Below, in pieces: positions 7,649 to 14,828 of a DNA stretch of 64,000 nucleotides. Positions within the stretch are counted from its first letter, which is position 1; every line of letters starts with the position of its first letter. The stretch is from Acididesulfobacillus acetoxydans (GTDB lineage: Bacteria; Bacillota; Desulfitobacteriia; Desulfitobacteriales; Desulfitobacteriaceae). The notes beneath the pieces were generated by a model. It was not told the DNA's origin and made no database searches. It saw nothing but the letters and a program-made list of their open reading frames with translations. The stretch is taken from the NCBI RefSeq assembly GCF_900016645.1, contig NZ_CDGJ01000134.1; one strand, given 5' to 3'. The translations under genes were made by a program, and so were the position numbers.

Positions 7649-8947
7649 ATGACACAGCTCAGCACGGCCCTAAAAGGCGGGATTACGCCGGAAATGGAAT
7701 ATGTGGCTGCCAGGGAAAAACTTACGGCCGAATTTGTCAGACAGGGAGTGGCGGCAGGGACCATCGTTATACCTCGGAACATACGTCGTCAAAACATGAG
7801 CCCCACCGGCATCGGGAAAGGGCTGAAAACGAAAGTAAGCGCCAGTGTCGGTTTGTACGGCTCCAAAGGAAACATCGAGACGGAACTGGCCAAGATCAGA
7901 ACAGCCGTAGAAGCGGGAACGGATTCTATCATGGATCTAAGCGTCAGCGGGGATATTGACGCCATGCGCAAGGAAAGCCTGACAGCGACCATGACACCGC
8001 TGGGAACGTTGCCCTACTATCAGGCCGTGGCCCAAACGGCCCAAAAGTACGGTTCATCCCTGAAGATGGAAGTTGAACAATTATTCGAAGTGATTGAACG
8101 AGAGGCGGCTGACGGTGTTGATTTTATGGCCCTGCACTGCGGCACTACCATGAGCGCTGTGGAGCGGGCTAAACAAGAAGGCAGGCTTGATCCTCTGGTA
8201 AGTTACGGTGGTTCTCATTTGATCGGCTGGATGTTGCATAACCGGCGGGAAAACCCGCTCTATGAGCATTACGACCGAGTTTTGGACATTGCCCGTAAAT
8301 ATGATGTTACGGTCAGCCTTGCTGACGGGATGCGGCCGGGTTGCCTGGCGGATTCACTGGACGGGGCTCAGGTGCAGGAAATGGTGGTCATGGGTGAGCT
8401 GGTACGGAGGGCAAGGGAAGCAGGGGTGCAGGTCATGGTGAAAGGACCCGGGCATGTTCCTTTGAGCCAGCTAAAAGCGACCGTGACTTTGCAACAGAGC
8501 CTATGCCAAGGAGCCCCCTACTTTGTGTTCGGTCCGGTGGTGACGGATATTGCCGCCGGCTATGACCATATCAGTGCGGCTATCGGCGGGGCCATCAGCG
8601 CTTGGGCCGGGGCCGGGTTTTTATGCTATGTAACACCGGCAGAACATATCGGACTGCCTGATGTTGACCAGGTTCACGAAGGTGTGGTGGCGGCTCGGAT
8701 TGCAGCCCATGCCGCCGACTTAGCCAAGGGTCTGCCCGGGGCCGCAAAATGGGATCTGGCGTTATCCCGGGCCAGGAAGGCCTTGGACTGGCAAAAACAG
8801 ATCGACTTGGCGATAGACCCGGGACGCGCTGAAAAGATAAAGAAAACCAGAAGCGACGATAGCGTGGCCGGATGCGCCATGTGCGGAAAGTACTGCGCCA
8901 TGGAAATTGTCGCGAAATATCTGGGCACCGCGAGAGTGAGTTGTTAA
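7649..8947 (+). CDS. bzaA: ThiC-like radical SAM 5-hydroxybenzimidazole synthase component BzaA
   Basis: A 432-residue ThiC-superfamily protein. ThiC rearranges aminoimidazole ribotide to HMP-P; its BzaA/B/F paralogues turn the same substrate into 5-hydroxybenzimidazole, precursor of the B12 lower ligand in anaerobes. ThiC hallmarks present include SVGLYGSKGN, MDLSVSGDID, MALHCGTTM, VKGPGHVP and the C-terminal iron-sulfur motif CAMCGKYC (Cys409, 412, 416). The BzaA reading rests on the cobalamin riboswitch and the tandem paralogue; a thiamin gene would be expected under a TPP riboswitch. Start ATG is preceded by AAAGGAGG. No bzaCDE or cobT follows in the window. A plain ThiC remains possible. 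Confidence 0.8.
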   Translation: MTQLSTALKGGITPEMEYVAAREKLTAEFVRQGVAAGTIVIPRNIRRQNMSPTGIGKGLKTKVSASVGLYGSKGNIETELAKIRTAVEAGTDSIMDLSVSGDIDAMRKESLTATMTPLGTLPYYQAVAQTAQKYGSSLKMEVEQLFEVIEREAADGVDFMALHCGTTMSAVERAKQEGRLDPLVSYGGSHLIGWMLHNRRENPLYEHYDRVLDIARKYDVTVSLADGMRPGCLADSLDGAQVQEMVVMGELVRRAREAGVQVMVKGPGHVPLSQLKATVTLQQSLCQGAPYFVFGPVVTDIAAGYDHISAAIGGAISAWAGAGFLCYVTPAEHIGLPDVDQVHEGVVAARIAAHAADLAKGLPGAAKWDLALSRARKALDWQKQIDLAIDPGRAEKIKKTRSDDSVAGCAMCGKYCAMEIVAKYLGTARVSC

Positions 8948-9079
8948 GATACCGGGTGGCTCAAACTTGGACCGGCGAGGACGGGGATATTCCCGAAGTA
9001 CCACGGGGTCAGAAGGTTTCGTCCTCGAATAGTCCTTCGGCGGGGTCTAACGAAAATATTCAAGGAAGGATGAAGAAAA

Positions 9080-10369
9080 ATGACTCGGGTAACTCAGGTA
9101 TTGGCTGCCAGGGCGGGCGAGATTACGCCGGAGATGGAAACAGTCGCTAAACGGGAAAATGTGGACGTCAAATCTATCTTGGAGGGAGTTGCATCCGGCC
9201 AGATCGTTATTCCCCACAATGTGAACCGGAAAGAGTTCAATTACTGCGGGATCGGTCAGGACTTGCGCATCAAAGTCAATGCCTTAATCGGCACCTCCAG
9301 CAATCGTGAGGACCTGTCGCTGGAGGAAAGAAAACTGGCTTTTGTGGAAAGGGCAGGCTGTGATTCCCTGATGGATTTAAGCACCGGTGGGAATATTGAC
9401 GGCATGAGGCGACTGGCCTTGACCAAAGCAAAGATTGCCGTCGGCTCTGTGCCTATCTATCAGGCCGCGATCGAAGCCATCGAAAAACGGGGCAGCATTG
9501 TGGCCATGACCGCCGGGGATATGTTTGAGACGATCGAAAAACAAGCGATAGACGGTGTGGACTTTATGGCCATTCACAGTGCGTACAATTTTGATGTCCT
9601 AAAGCGGCTGCAGGGAACGGGGCGAGTCACAGATGTGGTCAGCCGCGGGGGTTCCTTTCTCACGGCTTGGATGCTGCATAACAACCAAGAAAACCCGCTC
9701 TACGAACAGTTTGACCGCTTACTGGAGATTTTGAAAAAATACGATGTAACCCTAAGTATGGGGGATGCCATCCGTCCCGGTTCCACCGCCGACTCCCTGG
9801 ATGCCGCCCAACTGCAGGGACTGATCGCAGCCGGAGAACTTGTAGCCCGAGCTCAGGCTGCCGGAGTTCAGGTGATGGTGGAAGGACCGGGACACGTTCC
9901 CATGAACCATGTGGAGGCGACTATCCAAGTACAGAAACGGCTATGCCATGGGGCGCCTTATTTCATTTTGGGCACCTTGGCGACCGATGTGGCACCGGGA
10001 TATGACCATATCACGGCCGCTATAGGCGGGGCCATCGCCGGCGCGGCCGGTGCTGACTTTCTTTGCTATGTGACCCCGGCTGAGCATCTGGGCTTGCCGA
10101 CGGAAGAAGATGTCAAAGAGGGAGTCATTGCGGCCCGGATCGCCGCTCACGCAGCCGATCTCGCCCGTGGAAACAAACAGGCCTGGGAAAAGGACAGGCA
10201 AATGGCGCAGGCCCGGGTCGCCCGGAATATTGATGGGCAGATAAGCCTTTCTCTGGATCCTGAAAAAACGAGAGTTGCCCTGGCCGCCGGAGATGACCAC
10301 TCGTGTGCGGTATGCGGACCGAATTGCGCCGCCCAGGTCGCGGCCAAGTATTATGGAATTGTTTCGTAA
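9080..10369 (+). CDS. bzaB: ThiC-like radical SAM 5-hydroxybenzimidazole synthase component BzaB
   Basis: A 429-residue paralogue of the preceding gene sharing the ThiC fold. Visible motifs are MDLSTGGNIDGM, MAIHSAYNF, WMLHNNQENPLYEQFDRLL, VEGPGHVPMNH and CAVCGPNC near the end (Cys409, 412, 416). The two proteins are clearly homologous yet well diverged, matching the bzaA-bzaB pair of Moorella and Eubacterium in which both are needed to make 5-hydroxybenzimidazole. It starts 132 bases after bzaA with AAGGAAGGATG upstream, presumably on the same riboswitch-controlled transcript. His replaces the residue normally in the HCG segment of its partner, a hint of functional split between the two (inference). 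Confidence 0.8.
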   Translation: MTRVTQVLAARAGEITPEMETVAKRENVDVKSILEGVASGQIVIPHNVNRKEFNYCGIGQDLRIKVNALIGTSSNREDLSLEERKLAFVERAGCDSLMDLSTGGNIDGMRRLALTKAKIAVGSVPIYQAAIEAIEKRGSIVAMTAGDMFETIEKQAIDGVDFMAIHSAYNFDVLKRLQGTGRVTDVVSRGGSFLTAWMLHNNQENPLYEQFDRLLEILKKYDVTLSMGDAIRPGSTADSLDAAQLQGLIAAGELVARAQAAGVQVMVEGPGHVPMNHVEATIQVQKRLCHGAPYFILGTLATDVAPGYDHITAAIGGAIAGAAGADFLCYVTPAEHLGLPTEEDVKEGVIAARIAAHAADLARGNKQAWEKDRQMAQARVARNIDGQISLSLDPEKTRVALAAGDDHSCAVCGPNCAAQVAAKYYGIVS

Positions 10370-10403
10370 CAGCGCGGCCGCAAATAATTGCCGGAGAGGT
10401 TGT

Positions 10404-10440
10404 GAACTACCCCCGCTTACGTTTCGCTAAGAAGCGGGGG
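10404..10440 (+). repeat. IS200/IS605-type end hairpin
   Basis: gtgaacta precedes a hairpin of CCCCCGCTT (10410-10418) and AAGCGGGGG (10432-10440), followed by cttctcgg. This layout is typical of the right end of tnpB-carrying IS200/IS605 elements, and the decayed tnpB 3' end overlaps it on the minus strand. The hairpin could also terminate the bza transcript, but there is no T run. Confidence 0.6.
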
Positions 10441-10645
10441 CTTCTCGGCGAACACTTGGGCGTTGGCTTCCTGTTTCATCAATCGTTGCCCTCGTCCAGC
10501 ACTCAAGGTTTCTGAGTGCTGGATTAGGTCTTACGCAATTTCCACAGGCGTAACTTCGGGCGGTTCCCGCCCTACAGAAAATCTATGTTTGGGCCATGGC
10601 GCTAAGTCCACGCTCTAAGATGAGTTTAGCACTCACTAGAAATCA
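10427..10645 (-). pseudogene. Decayed tnpB (IS605-type) 3' end
   Basis: Read on the minus strand, the frame gives VSAKLILERGLSAMAQT, a stop, then IFCRAGTARSYACGN and a tail ending VRREAPAS and stop. NAAK-(L/N)IL-RGL followed by GT-(x)-ACG and a loose C-terminal tail is the usual end of TnpB RNA-guided nucleases after the last catalytic Asp (DRDxNAA). The nuclease core is gone, replaced upstream by AT-rich tandem repeats, and there is an internal stop. It ends inside the element hairpin, as normal for this family. Confidence 0.65.
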
Positions 10646-10660
10646 GCCCTCTACTCTATA

Positions 10661-10700
10661 TACGACTGATTATATTATAATACGACTGATTATATTATAC
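10661..10700 (+). repeat. Two 20-base tandem repeats
   Basis: tacgactgattatattata is repeated back to back (10661-10680 and 10681-10700, differing only in the last base). It abuts the 15-base repeat array and interrupts the tnpB remnant. Confidence 0.85.
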
Positions 10701-10770
10701 CAGAACAATTTATACCAGAACATTTTATACCAGAACATTTTATACCAGAACATTTTATACCAGAACAATT
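10696..10770 (+). repeat. Five 15-base tandem repeats
   Basis: Five contiguous units of tataccagaacattt or tataccagaacaatt. There are no spacers, so this is a minisatellite-like array rather than CRISPR. The AT-rich block contrasts with its GC-rich surroundings. Confidence 0.9.
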
Positions 10771-10817
10771 TGCCAAATACTATACGCTTTTTTGTGAATG
10801 TCCATATAGCGATTCAT

Positions 10818-10850
10818 CCCCCGCCTATAGAGGCCTATAGAGGACGGGGG
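10818..10850 (+). repeat. Second IS605-like hairpin
   Basis: CCCCCGCCT and AGGACGGGGG pair (one mismatch) around a loop containing two copies of ctatagagg, followed by acttctcgc. The same hairpin-then-ttctcg layout is seen at 10410-10446, suggesting a second element end or a duplicated end. Confidence 0.5.
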
Positions 10851-11209
10851 ACTTCTCGCAAGCCATGTTAAAAAATGGAGTTGACTTTGGCTGGAGAGTG
10901 AGTTCCTCCCGGAAAAAGCCGGTCTGTTGACTTAAACATGTTCATCCATACGTATAATGCATATAATGGGAGAGTTTTTTCTGGAACCTGGGTCCGGGAA
11001 GAACTGGCCCGGCAAAGATTCGCTACGACAGAGCTTCTGCCCCTGACGACGGACACGGCCGTCATCTTTGCCAGCCAAAAGATCGGCCGTGATTTTGTTT
11101 GGGGCAGGGCTCGCCGGTATCTTGCCGCCTCTCTTTTTGGTGGTCTCCGGCCAAACGTCGTAATCTATGCAATCTATAAAGAAAATTGCCCCGGAAACGG
11201 AATTCGGTA
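10851..11209. other. Intergenic stretch, no recognised gene
   Basis: A 91-codon open frame runs 10938-11213 but has no ribosome site and matches no family I know. Two TATAAT-like hexamers (near 10960-10976) could belong to a weak promoter. Nothing else is supported. Confidence 0.4.
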
Positions 11210-11237
11210 TTGACATTTGGGGGTCACATGCTAAAAT
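11210..11237 (+). promoter_or_regulatory. Promoter for the tRNA pair
   Basis: TTGACA (11210-11215), a 16-base spacer and TAAAAT (11232-11237) stand about 100 bases before tRNA-Tyr. An 8-bp hairpin (ATCCTGCA/TGCAGGAT, 11266-11296) lies in the leader. Confidence 0.75.
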
Positions 11238-11339
11238 AAGTTTTGTGCTGCAATTACTGCAACCGATCCTGCAACTGAATCAAAATGCTGCAGGATAAAC
11301 CAGGATACCGAGGGTTTTTTTGTCTTCCCGATTTTTCAT

Positions 11340-11423
11340 GGGCAGGTGGCCGAGTGGTTAAAGGCGGCAGACTGTAAATCTGTTCCGGAAGGTACGGTGG
11401 TTCGAATCCATCCCTGCCCACCA
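11340..11423 (+). tRNA. tRNA-Tyr (anticodon GTA)
   Basis: An 84-base class II tRNA. Acceptor arms GGGCAGG/CCTGCCC, a D arm gcc-gagtggttaaa-ggc, anticodon loop with GTA at 11374-11376, a long variable arm, and a T loop ttcgaat. CCA is encoded (11421-11423). The long variable arm plus GTA anticodon is diagnostic of bacterial tRNA-Tyr. Confidence 0.97.
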
Positions 11424-11426
11424 ATT

Positions 11427-11510
11427 CAGAGGTCGGAAGTCAGAGGTCGGAAGTCAGAAATCAAAGATCGAAAGCCGAGCGCCGGAAGTCGGAGATCGAA
11501 GGCCGGACAG
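11427..11510 (+). repeat. Degenerate GGTCGGAAGTCAGA repeats between tRNAs
   Basis: Two perfect 14-base units (cagaggtcggaagt, 11427-11454) are followed by progressively degenerate copies (cagaaatcaaagatcg, cggaagtcggagatcg). A similar run, cagagaccggaagccggagg, occurs between fusA and tuf, so this is a dispersed simple repeat of unknown function. Confidence 0.7.
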
Positions 11511-11591
11511 TTCGTATGGAGTATTGATACCAAGAGGGAAGTCATTCTGGAAATTGTGGCAGTTATCCTCTGGTTTGAGACAATTGATCAG

Positions 11592-11666
<75 letters not shown>

Positions 11667-11675
11667 AGACTTCAA

Positions 11676-11700
11676 AAGGCAGCGTGGCTGCCTTTCTTTC
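11676..11700 (+). terminator. Terminator after tRNA-fMet
   Basis: AAAGGCAGC and GCTGCCTTT form a hairpin with a short gtg loop, followed by ctttc, ten bases after the tRNA CCA end. Confidence 0.75.
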
Positions 11701-11855
11701 GCTGGATGGCTTCCGGCGGCAAGGCGAAAGGGGTTTCGCAGTCAGACAGTTAAATCCGGAAATCCCCGCGGGATCAAGATCAATTAAGTTGTTGCGGCGC
11801 ACTTGGCGCATCTGGAGCATCCGGCGCGCTTAAAGGTCAGAAAATCAGGCTTTTC

Positions 11856-11884
11856 TTGACATGATATGTGTCATATGATAAATT
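11856..11884 (+). promoter_or_regulatory. Sigma-A promoter upstream of rpmG-secE-nusG
   Basis: TTGACA (11856-11861), a 17-base spacer and TAAATT (11879-11884). The spacer contains the partly palindromic tgatatgtgtcatatga. It lies about 50 bases before rpmG and is the likely start of the secE-nusG-L11 transcript. Confidence 0.75.
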
Positions 11885-11936
11885 ATTGGGAGCAATGGGT
11901 TTATTTCCAGGGCCATACAGTGGGAGGTGTTCGTGG

Positions 11937-12086
11937 ATGCGCGTTGGTATTATCTTAGCATGTACGGAATGCAAACACCGGAACTATGCGACGGTAAAAA
12001 ATAAAAAGACCAACCCAGATCGCTTGGAGGTCAAAAAGTATTGTAAGTTTTGCAGAACACATACGTCGCATAAGGAGACGAAGTAA
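11937..12086 (+). CDS. rpmG: 50S ribosomal protein L33 (zinc-binding form)
   Basis: A 49-residue large-subunit protein. Two C-x2-C pairs (CTEC near residue 9 and CKFC near residue 36) make it the zinc-ribbon type of L33. The ATG at 11937 follows GGGAGGTG; an in-frame ATG further upstream would give a non-homologous leader. It heads the usual rpmG-secE-nusG run. Confidence 0.96.
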   Translation: MRVGIILACTECKHRNYATVKNKKTNPDRLEVKKYCKFCRTHTSHKETK

Positions 12087-12093
12087 TTTTTTT

Positions 12094-12162
12094 TGCCTTC
12101 GTCGAGAAAAAGGCGTGCCATCTCGTAATGCCTTCGTCGAGAAAACGTGTGCCGTCTCGTAA
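12094..12162 (+). repeat. Tandem 35-base repeat between rpmG and secE
   Basis: Two adjoining copies of tgccttcgtcgagaaaa followed by a gcgtgcc/gtgtgcc and ctcgtaa (12094-12128 and 12129-12162), differing at a few positions. A run of eight T precedes them. The rest of this gap (to 12373) holds only GC-rich stems and no tRNA-Trp, which many relatives carry here. Confidence 0.8.
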
Positions 12163-12373
12163 AATCGGCGCTGAGCTTGGCCGGTTTGAACGGCGCCTCC
12201 GGCCGTTGCGCCGGGAGCGGCCGGAGTGTTGTGGCGGGATGCGCATAGGGGTTTCCCAGTGGGACTGGCTGTACGCCCGGGAACGTTGTTAAGAACCTGG
12301 TTGCGTGACCGTATGGTGCGCAGGCCGGCGTATGGTTCGGAGGTCCGTAGGTCTAATTTAAGGATGTGATGCA

Positions 12374-12595
12374 ATGGGCGCCGCAAGGAAACCCGGAAAT
12401 GCTCAGGGCCAAATGACGAAATCCACGGAGTATTTTCGGGGGGTTTGGGCTGAATTAAAGAAGGTGCATTGGCCGACCCGGCAACAGCTTCTCGTTTATA
12501 CGGGGGTTGTCGTGCTGTCGGTGGCTATAGTGGCCATCTTGATGTGGATTGTGGACAGCGCTTTAACTTTGGCGTTGGCCAGGTTCCTTCCTTAA
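12374..12595 (+). CDS. secE: Preprotein translocase subunit SecE
   Basis: A 73-residue single-span SecE, the clamp of the SecYEG channel in the cytoplasmic membrane. The cytosolic amphipathic segment VWAELKKVHWPTRQQLL carries the conserved W-E-(L)-KKV-WP signature, followed by one membrane helix (about residues 41-63). The N-terminal 13 residues are poorly conserved, and a second in-frame ATG at 12413 is an alternative start. It lies immediately before nusG as in most bacteria. Confidence 0.94.
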   Translation: MGAARKPGNAQGQMTKSTEYFRGVWAELKKVHWPTRQQLLVYTGVVVLSVAIVAILMWIVDSALTLALARFLP

Positions 12596-12602
12596 GGAAG
12601 GA

Positions 12603-12727
12603 GATACCCGGGTTGACTTCATACTTCTAGGAAGCAAATACTGTGGGACACCCGGGATGCCCGGGATGTCCCCGGCAGTTGACTTCATACTTCAAGGACG
12701 CGGATACCCGGGTTGACTTCATACTTC
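12603..12727 (+). repeat. 25-base direct repeats between secE and nusG
   Basis: gatacccgggttgacttc followed by atacttc occurs identically at 12603-12627 and 12703-12727, exactly 100 bases apart, with a 16-base partial copy (gttgacttcatacttc) at 12678-12693. A 9-base unit cccgggatg is also doubled at 12651-12668. The block begins seven bases after the secE stop. Confidence 0.9.
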
Positions 12728-12827
12728 CGACCGGGGTTTGCCGCCGGGGCAGCTCCGACAGATAAACGTTAAGGCTTGGGTTAATTTCACAGGGAGGTTA
12801 GGGCTTCGTTTGGTGCCCTGATGAGCG

Positions 12828-13355
12828 ATGGAGAAGAACTGGTACGTCATTCATACGTATTCCGGCTACGAGAACAAAGTCAAGACGAACTTGGAGAAGC
12901 GGGTTGAATCCATGAACATGGAGGACAAGATCTTTCGGGTGCTTGTCCCCATGGAGGATGAGATCGAAATCAAGAACGGGAAGAAAAAGGTTGCCAAGCG
13001 CAAGGTGTTTCCCGGGTATGTCTTGGTTGAGATGGACATGACGGACGACTCCTGGTATGTCGTGCGCAACACCCCGGGAGTGACGGGGTTCGTCGGGACC
13101 GGCGCCAAGCCGATTCCTTTGTTGGAATATGAGGTGACAAGCATTCTCCGTCAGATGGGCTACGAAGAAGTCCGGACCAGAGTGGATTATTCGGTGAACC
13201 AGAGTGTCCGGGTGATTACGGGGCCTTTCAAAGATTTTATTGGGGTAATCCGGGAGATTCTCGAAGACAAGGGAAAGCTTCGTGTCATGGTTTCTATGTT
13301 TGGCCGGGAGACCCCCGTGGAATTGGAGTTTGCGCAAGTCGAAAAGATTGATTAA
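12828..13355 (+). CDS. nusG: Transcription antitermination/elongation factor NusG
   Basis: A 175-residue NusG. The NGN domain (about 1-115) starts with the canonical NWYVIHTYSGYENKV and contains KVFPGYVLVEM. The KOW domain (about 125-170) has the SVRVITGPFKDF(I)G segment and MVSMFGRETPVEL. It binds RNA polymerase and couples it to Rho or the ribosome. Length is typical. The start lies in a GC-rich leader without a textbook ribosome site (weak GGAG-like sequence), but the N-terminus fits the family exactly. Confidence 0.97.
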   Translation: MEKNWYVIHTYSGYENKVKTNLEKRVESMNMEDKIFRVLVPMEDEIEIKNGKKKVAKRKVFPGYVLVEMDMTDDSWYVVRNTPGVTGFVGTGAKPIPLLEYEVTSILRQMGYEEVRTRVDYSVNQSVRVITGPFKDFIGVIREILEDKGKLRVMVSMFGRETPVELEFAQVEKID

Positions 13356-13404
13356 GGACATTCCGAACTCGATTAAGGATATCCCGAAAAGGAGGTGTTT
13401 GTTT

Positions 13405-13830
13405 ATGGCAAAGAAAGTTGTCGGTTTGGTCAAGTTGGCGATCACGGCAGGTAAGGCTACACCCGCGCCTCCGGTCGGTCCGGCACTCGGTCAGCATGGG
13501 GTCAATATTATGGCGTTCTGCAAAGAGTACAACGAGCGCACCAAAGACCAAGCCGGGCTTATTATTCCGGTGGAAATCACAGTATTTGAAGATCGCTCAT
13601 TTTCGTTCATTACGAAGACGCCGCCGGCCTCGGTGCTGCTGAAAAAAGCAGCCAATATCAATTCCGGGTCGGCAGAGCCCAACCGTAAAAAAGTTGCTAA
13701 AGTCGACAAGGTCAAGGTTCGTGAAATCGCCGAGTTAAAAATGAAGGATCTCAATGCCGCCAGTGTCGAGGCCGCCATGCGGATGGTGGAAGGAACGGCC
13801 CGAAGTATGGGTATTGAAATTGCCGAGTAG
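13405..13830 (+). CDS. rplK: 50S ribosomal protein L11
   Basis: A 141-residue L11, the GTPase-associated-centre protein that with 23S rRNA positions translation factors and stringent-response RelA. The proline-rich switch KATPAPPVGPALGQHGVN and the C-terminal rRNA-binding domain are intact. ATG at 13405 follows AAAAGGAGGTG. Fifty bases after nusG and directly before rplA. Confidence 0.98.
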   Translation: MAKKVVGLVKLAITAGKATPAPPVGPALGQHGVNIMAFCKEYNERTKDQAGLIIPVEITVFEDRSFSFITKTPPASVLLKKAANINSGSAEPNRKKVAKVDKVKVREIAELKMKDLNAASVEAAMRMVEGTARSMGIEIAE

Positions 13831-13903
13831 TCGGCTGCAGCGCCGGCTCAGAAGAAAGATAGTGGGAGGGCTTGAGCCCGTTTCACCACTGGGAGGTTAA
13901 GGT

Positions 13904-14596
13904 ATGCCGAAGGCAGGAAAGAATCGTCAGGAAGCAGTCAAACTGTATGACCGCAACGCCCTGTTTGAGCCCTCGGAAGCGGTGGGCATCGTCAAGAAGA
14001 TCGCCAAAGCGAAGTTTGACGAAACTGTGGATGCCGCTTTCCGTTTGGGGATCGATACCAGGCACGCGGATCAGCAGATCAGGGGAGCGGTAGTTCTCCC
14101 TCACGGAACCGGTAAAAGTAAGACGGTTTTGGTTTTCGCCAAAGGTGACAAGGCGAAAGAGGCCGAGCAGGCCGGAGCCGATTTTGTCGGAGCCGAAGAA
14201 ATGGTGGAAAAAATTCAGCAAGGTTGGTTTGATTTTGACGTGGCGGTCGCAACCCCCGACATGATGGGTATGGTCGGTAAATTGGGCCGGATGCTGGGAC
14301 CTAAGGGCCTGATGCCGAATCCGAAAACCGGGACAGTCACTTTTGAAGTGGCCAAGGCCATTCACGAAATCAAGGCCGGTAAGATCACTTACCGTGCCGA
14401 CAAAGCCGGGATTATCCATGCCCCCATCGGCAAAGTCTCTTTTTCCGAAGAACAATTGCTGGATAACTACCGGGTGCTGGCGGAGACTTTGATTAAGGTA
14501 AAACCCGCCGCTGCCAAGGGTCAATATATTCGAAGTGTCACCTTGTCCTCTACGATGAGCCCTGCCGTAAAAATTAATCCGCTTAAGGCGCATTAG
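13904..14596 (+). CDS. rplA: 50S ribosomal protein L1
   Basis: A 230-residue L1 of the ribosomal L1 stalk, which assists E-site tRNA release and can repress its own mRNA. LGRMLGPKGLMPNPKTGTVT is the signature. Start ATG follows GGGAGGT with normal spacing. Gene pair rplK-rplA is conserved; an attenuating leader separates it from rplJ-rplL. Confidence 0.98.
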   Translation: MPKAGKNRQEAVKLYDRNALFEPSEAVGIVKKIAKAKFDETVDAAFRLGIDTRHADQQIRGAVVLPHGTGKSKTVLVFAKGDKAKEAEQAGADFVGAEEMVEKIQQGWFDFDVAVATPDMMGMVGKLGRMLGPKGLMPNPKTGTVTFEVAKAIHEIKAGKITYRADKAGIIHAPIGKVSFSEEQLLDNYRVLAETLIKVKPAAAKGQYIRSVTLSSTMSPAVKINPLKAH

Positions 14597-14639
14597 CCTG
14601 AAGCGGATGGGCAATTTCGGAGCCGCCGTCGGTAAATAT

Positions 14640-14781
14640 TCATGATCAGACCCGGAATGAGAATATGGCCGCCGCTGAAGACAGCAGGAGCCTTTGGGCT
14701 TAATCTTATATCCTGCCGAGGTTGGACAGATCGCTGACATAAGTTCAGCTTTCTTAACCTCTGCTGCGGCAGAGGTTTTTT
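14640..14781 (+). promoter_or_regulatory. L10 leader (r-protein autoregulatory RNA)
   Basis: The 230-base gap before rplJ has the layout of the Firmicutes L10 leader: a structured region, a conserved cctgccgaggt, then a competing AACCTCTGC/GCAGAGGTT hairpin (14756-14777) ending in six T. The gaggtt and aacctc segments can pair in the alternative fold. Binding of the L10(L12)4 complex is expected to favour the terminator. Limits are approximate. Confidence 0.82.
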
Positions 14782-14828
14782 GACTGGCGGAAAAGACGAT
14801 TAAAAATTCCGGGAAGGAGGTGTCAATC

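Noticed and set aside
7649..10369. Calling both ThiC-like genes thiamin synthesis thiC
   Set aside because: Upstream RNA is a cobalamin, not a TPP, riboswitch, and tandem diverged copies fit bzaA-bzaB better; kept as an alternative only.
10696..10770. CRISPR-like array
   Set aside because: The units are contiguous with no spacers, only 15 bases long, and no cas genes are present.
10596..10871. A 91-codon frame with repeated LYQN(I/N) pentapeptides
   Set aside because: It simply translates the 15-base tandem array and the tnpB remnant, with no start signal; not a gene.
10938..11213. A 91-codon frame before the tRNA pair
   Set aside because: No ribosome site and no similarity recognised; both strands are open here, as expected for unconstrained sequence.
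12163..12373. tRNA-Trp between rpmG and secE
   Set aside because: Searched because relatives often have one here; no CCA-anticodon loop or acceptor pairing was found.
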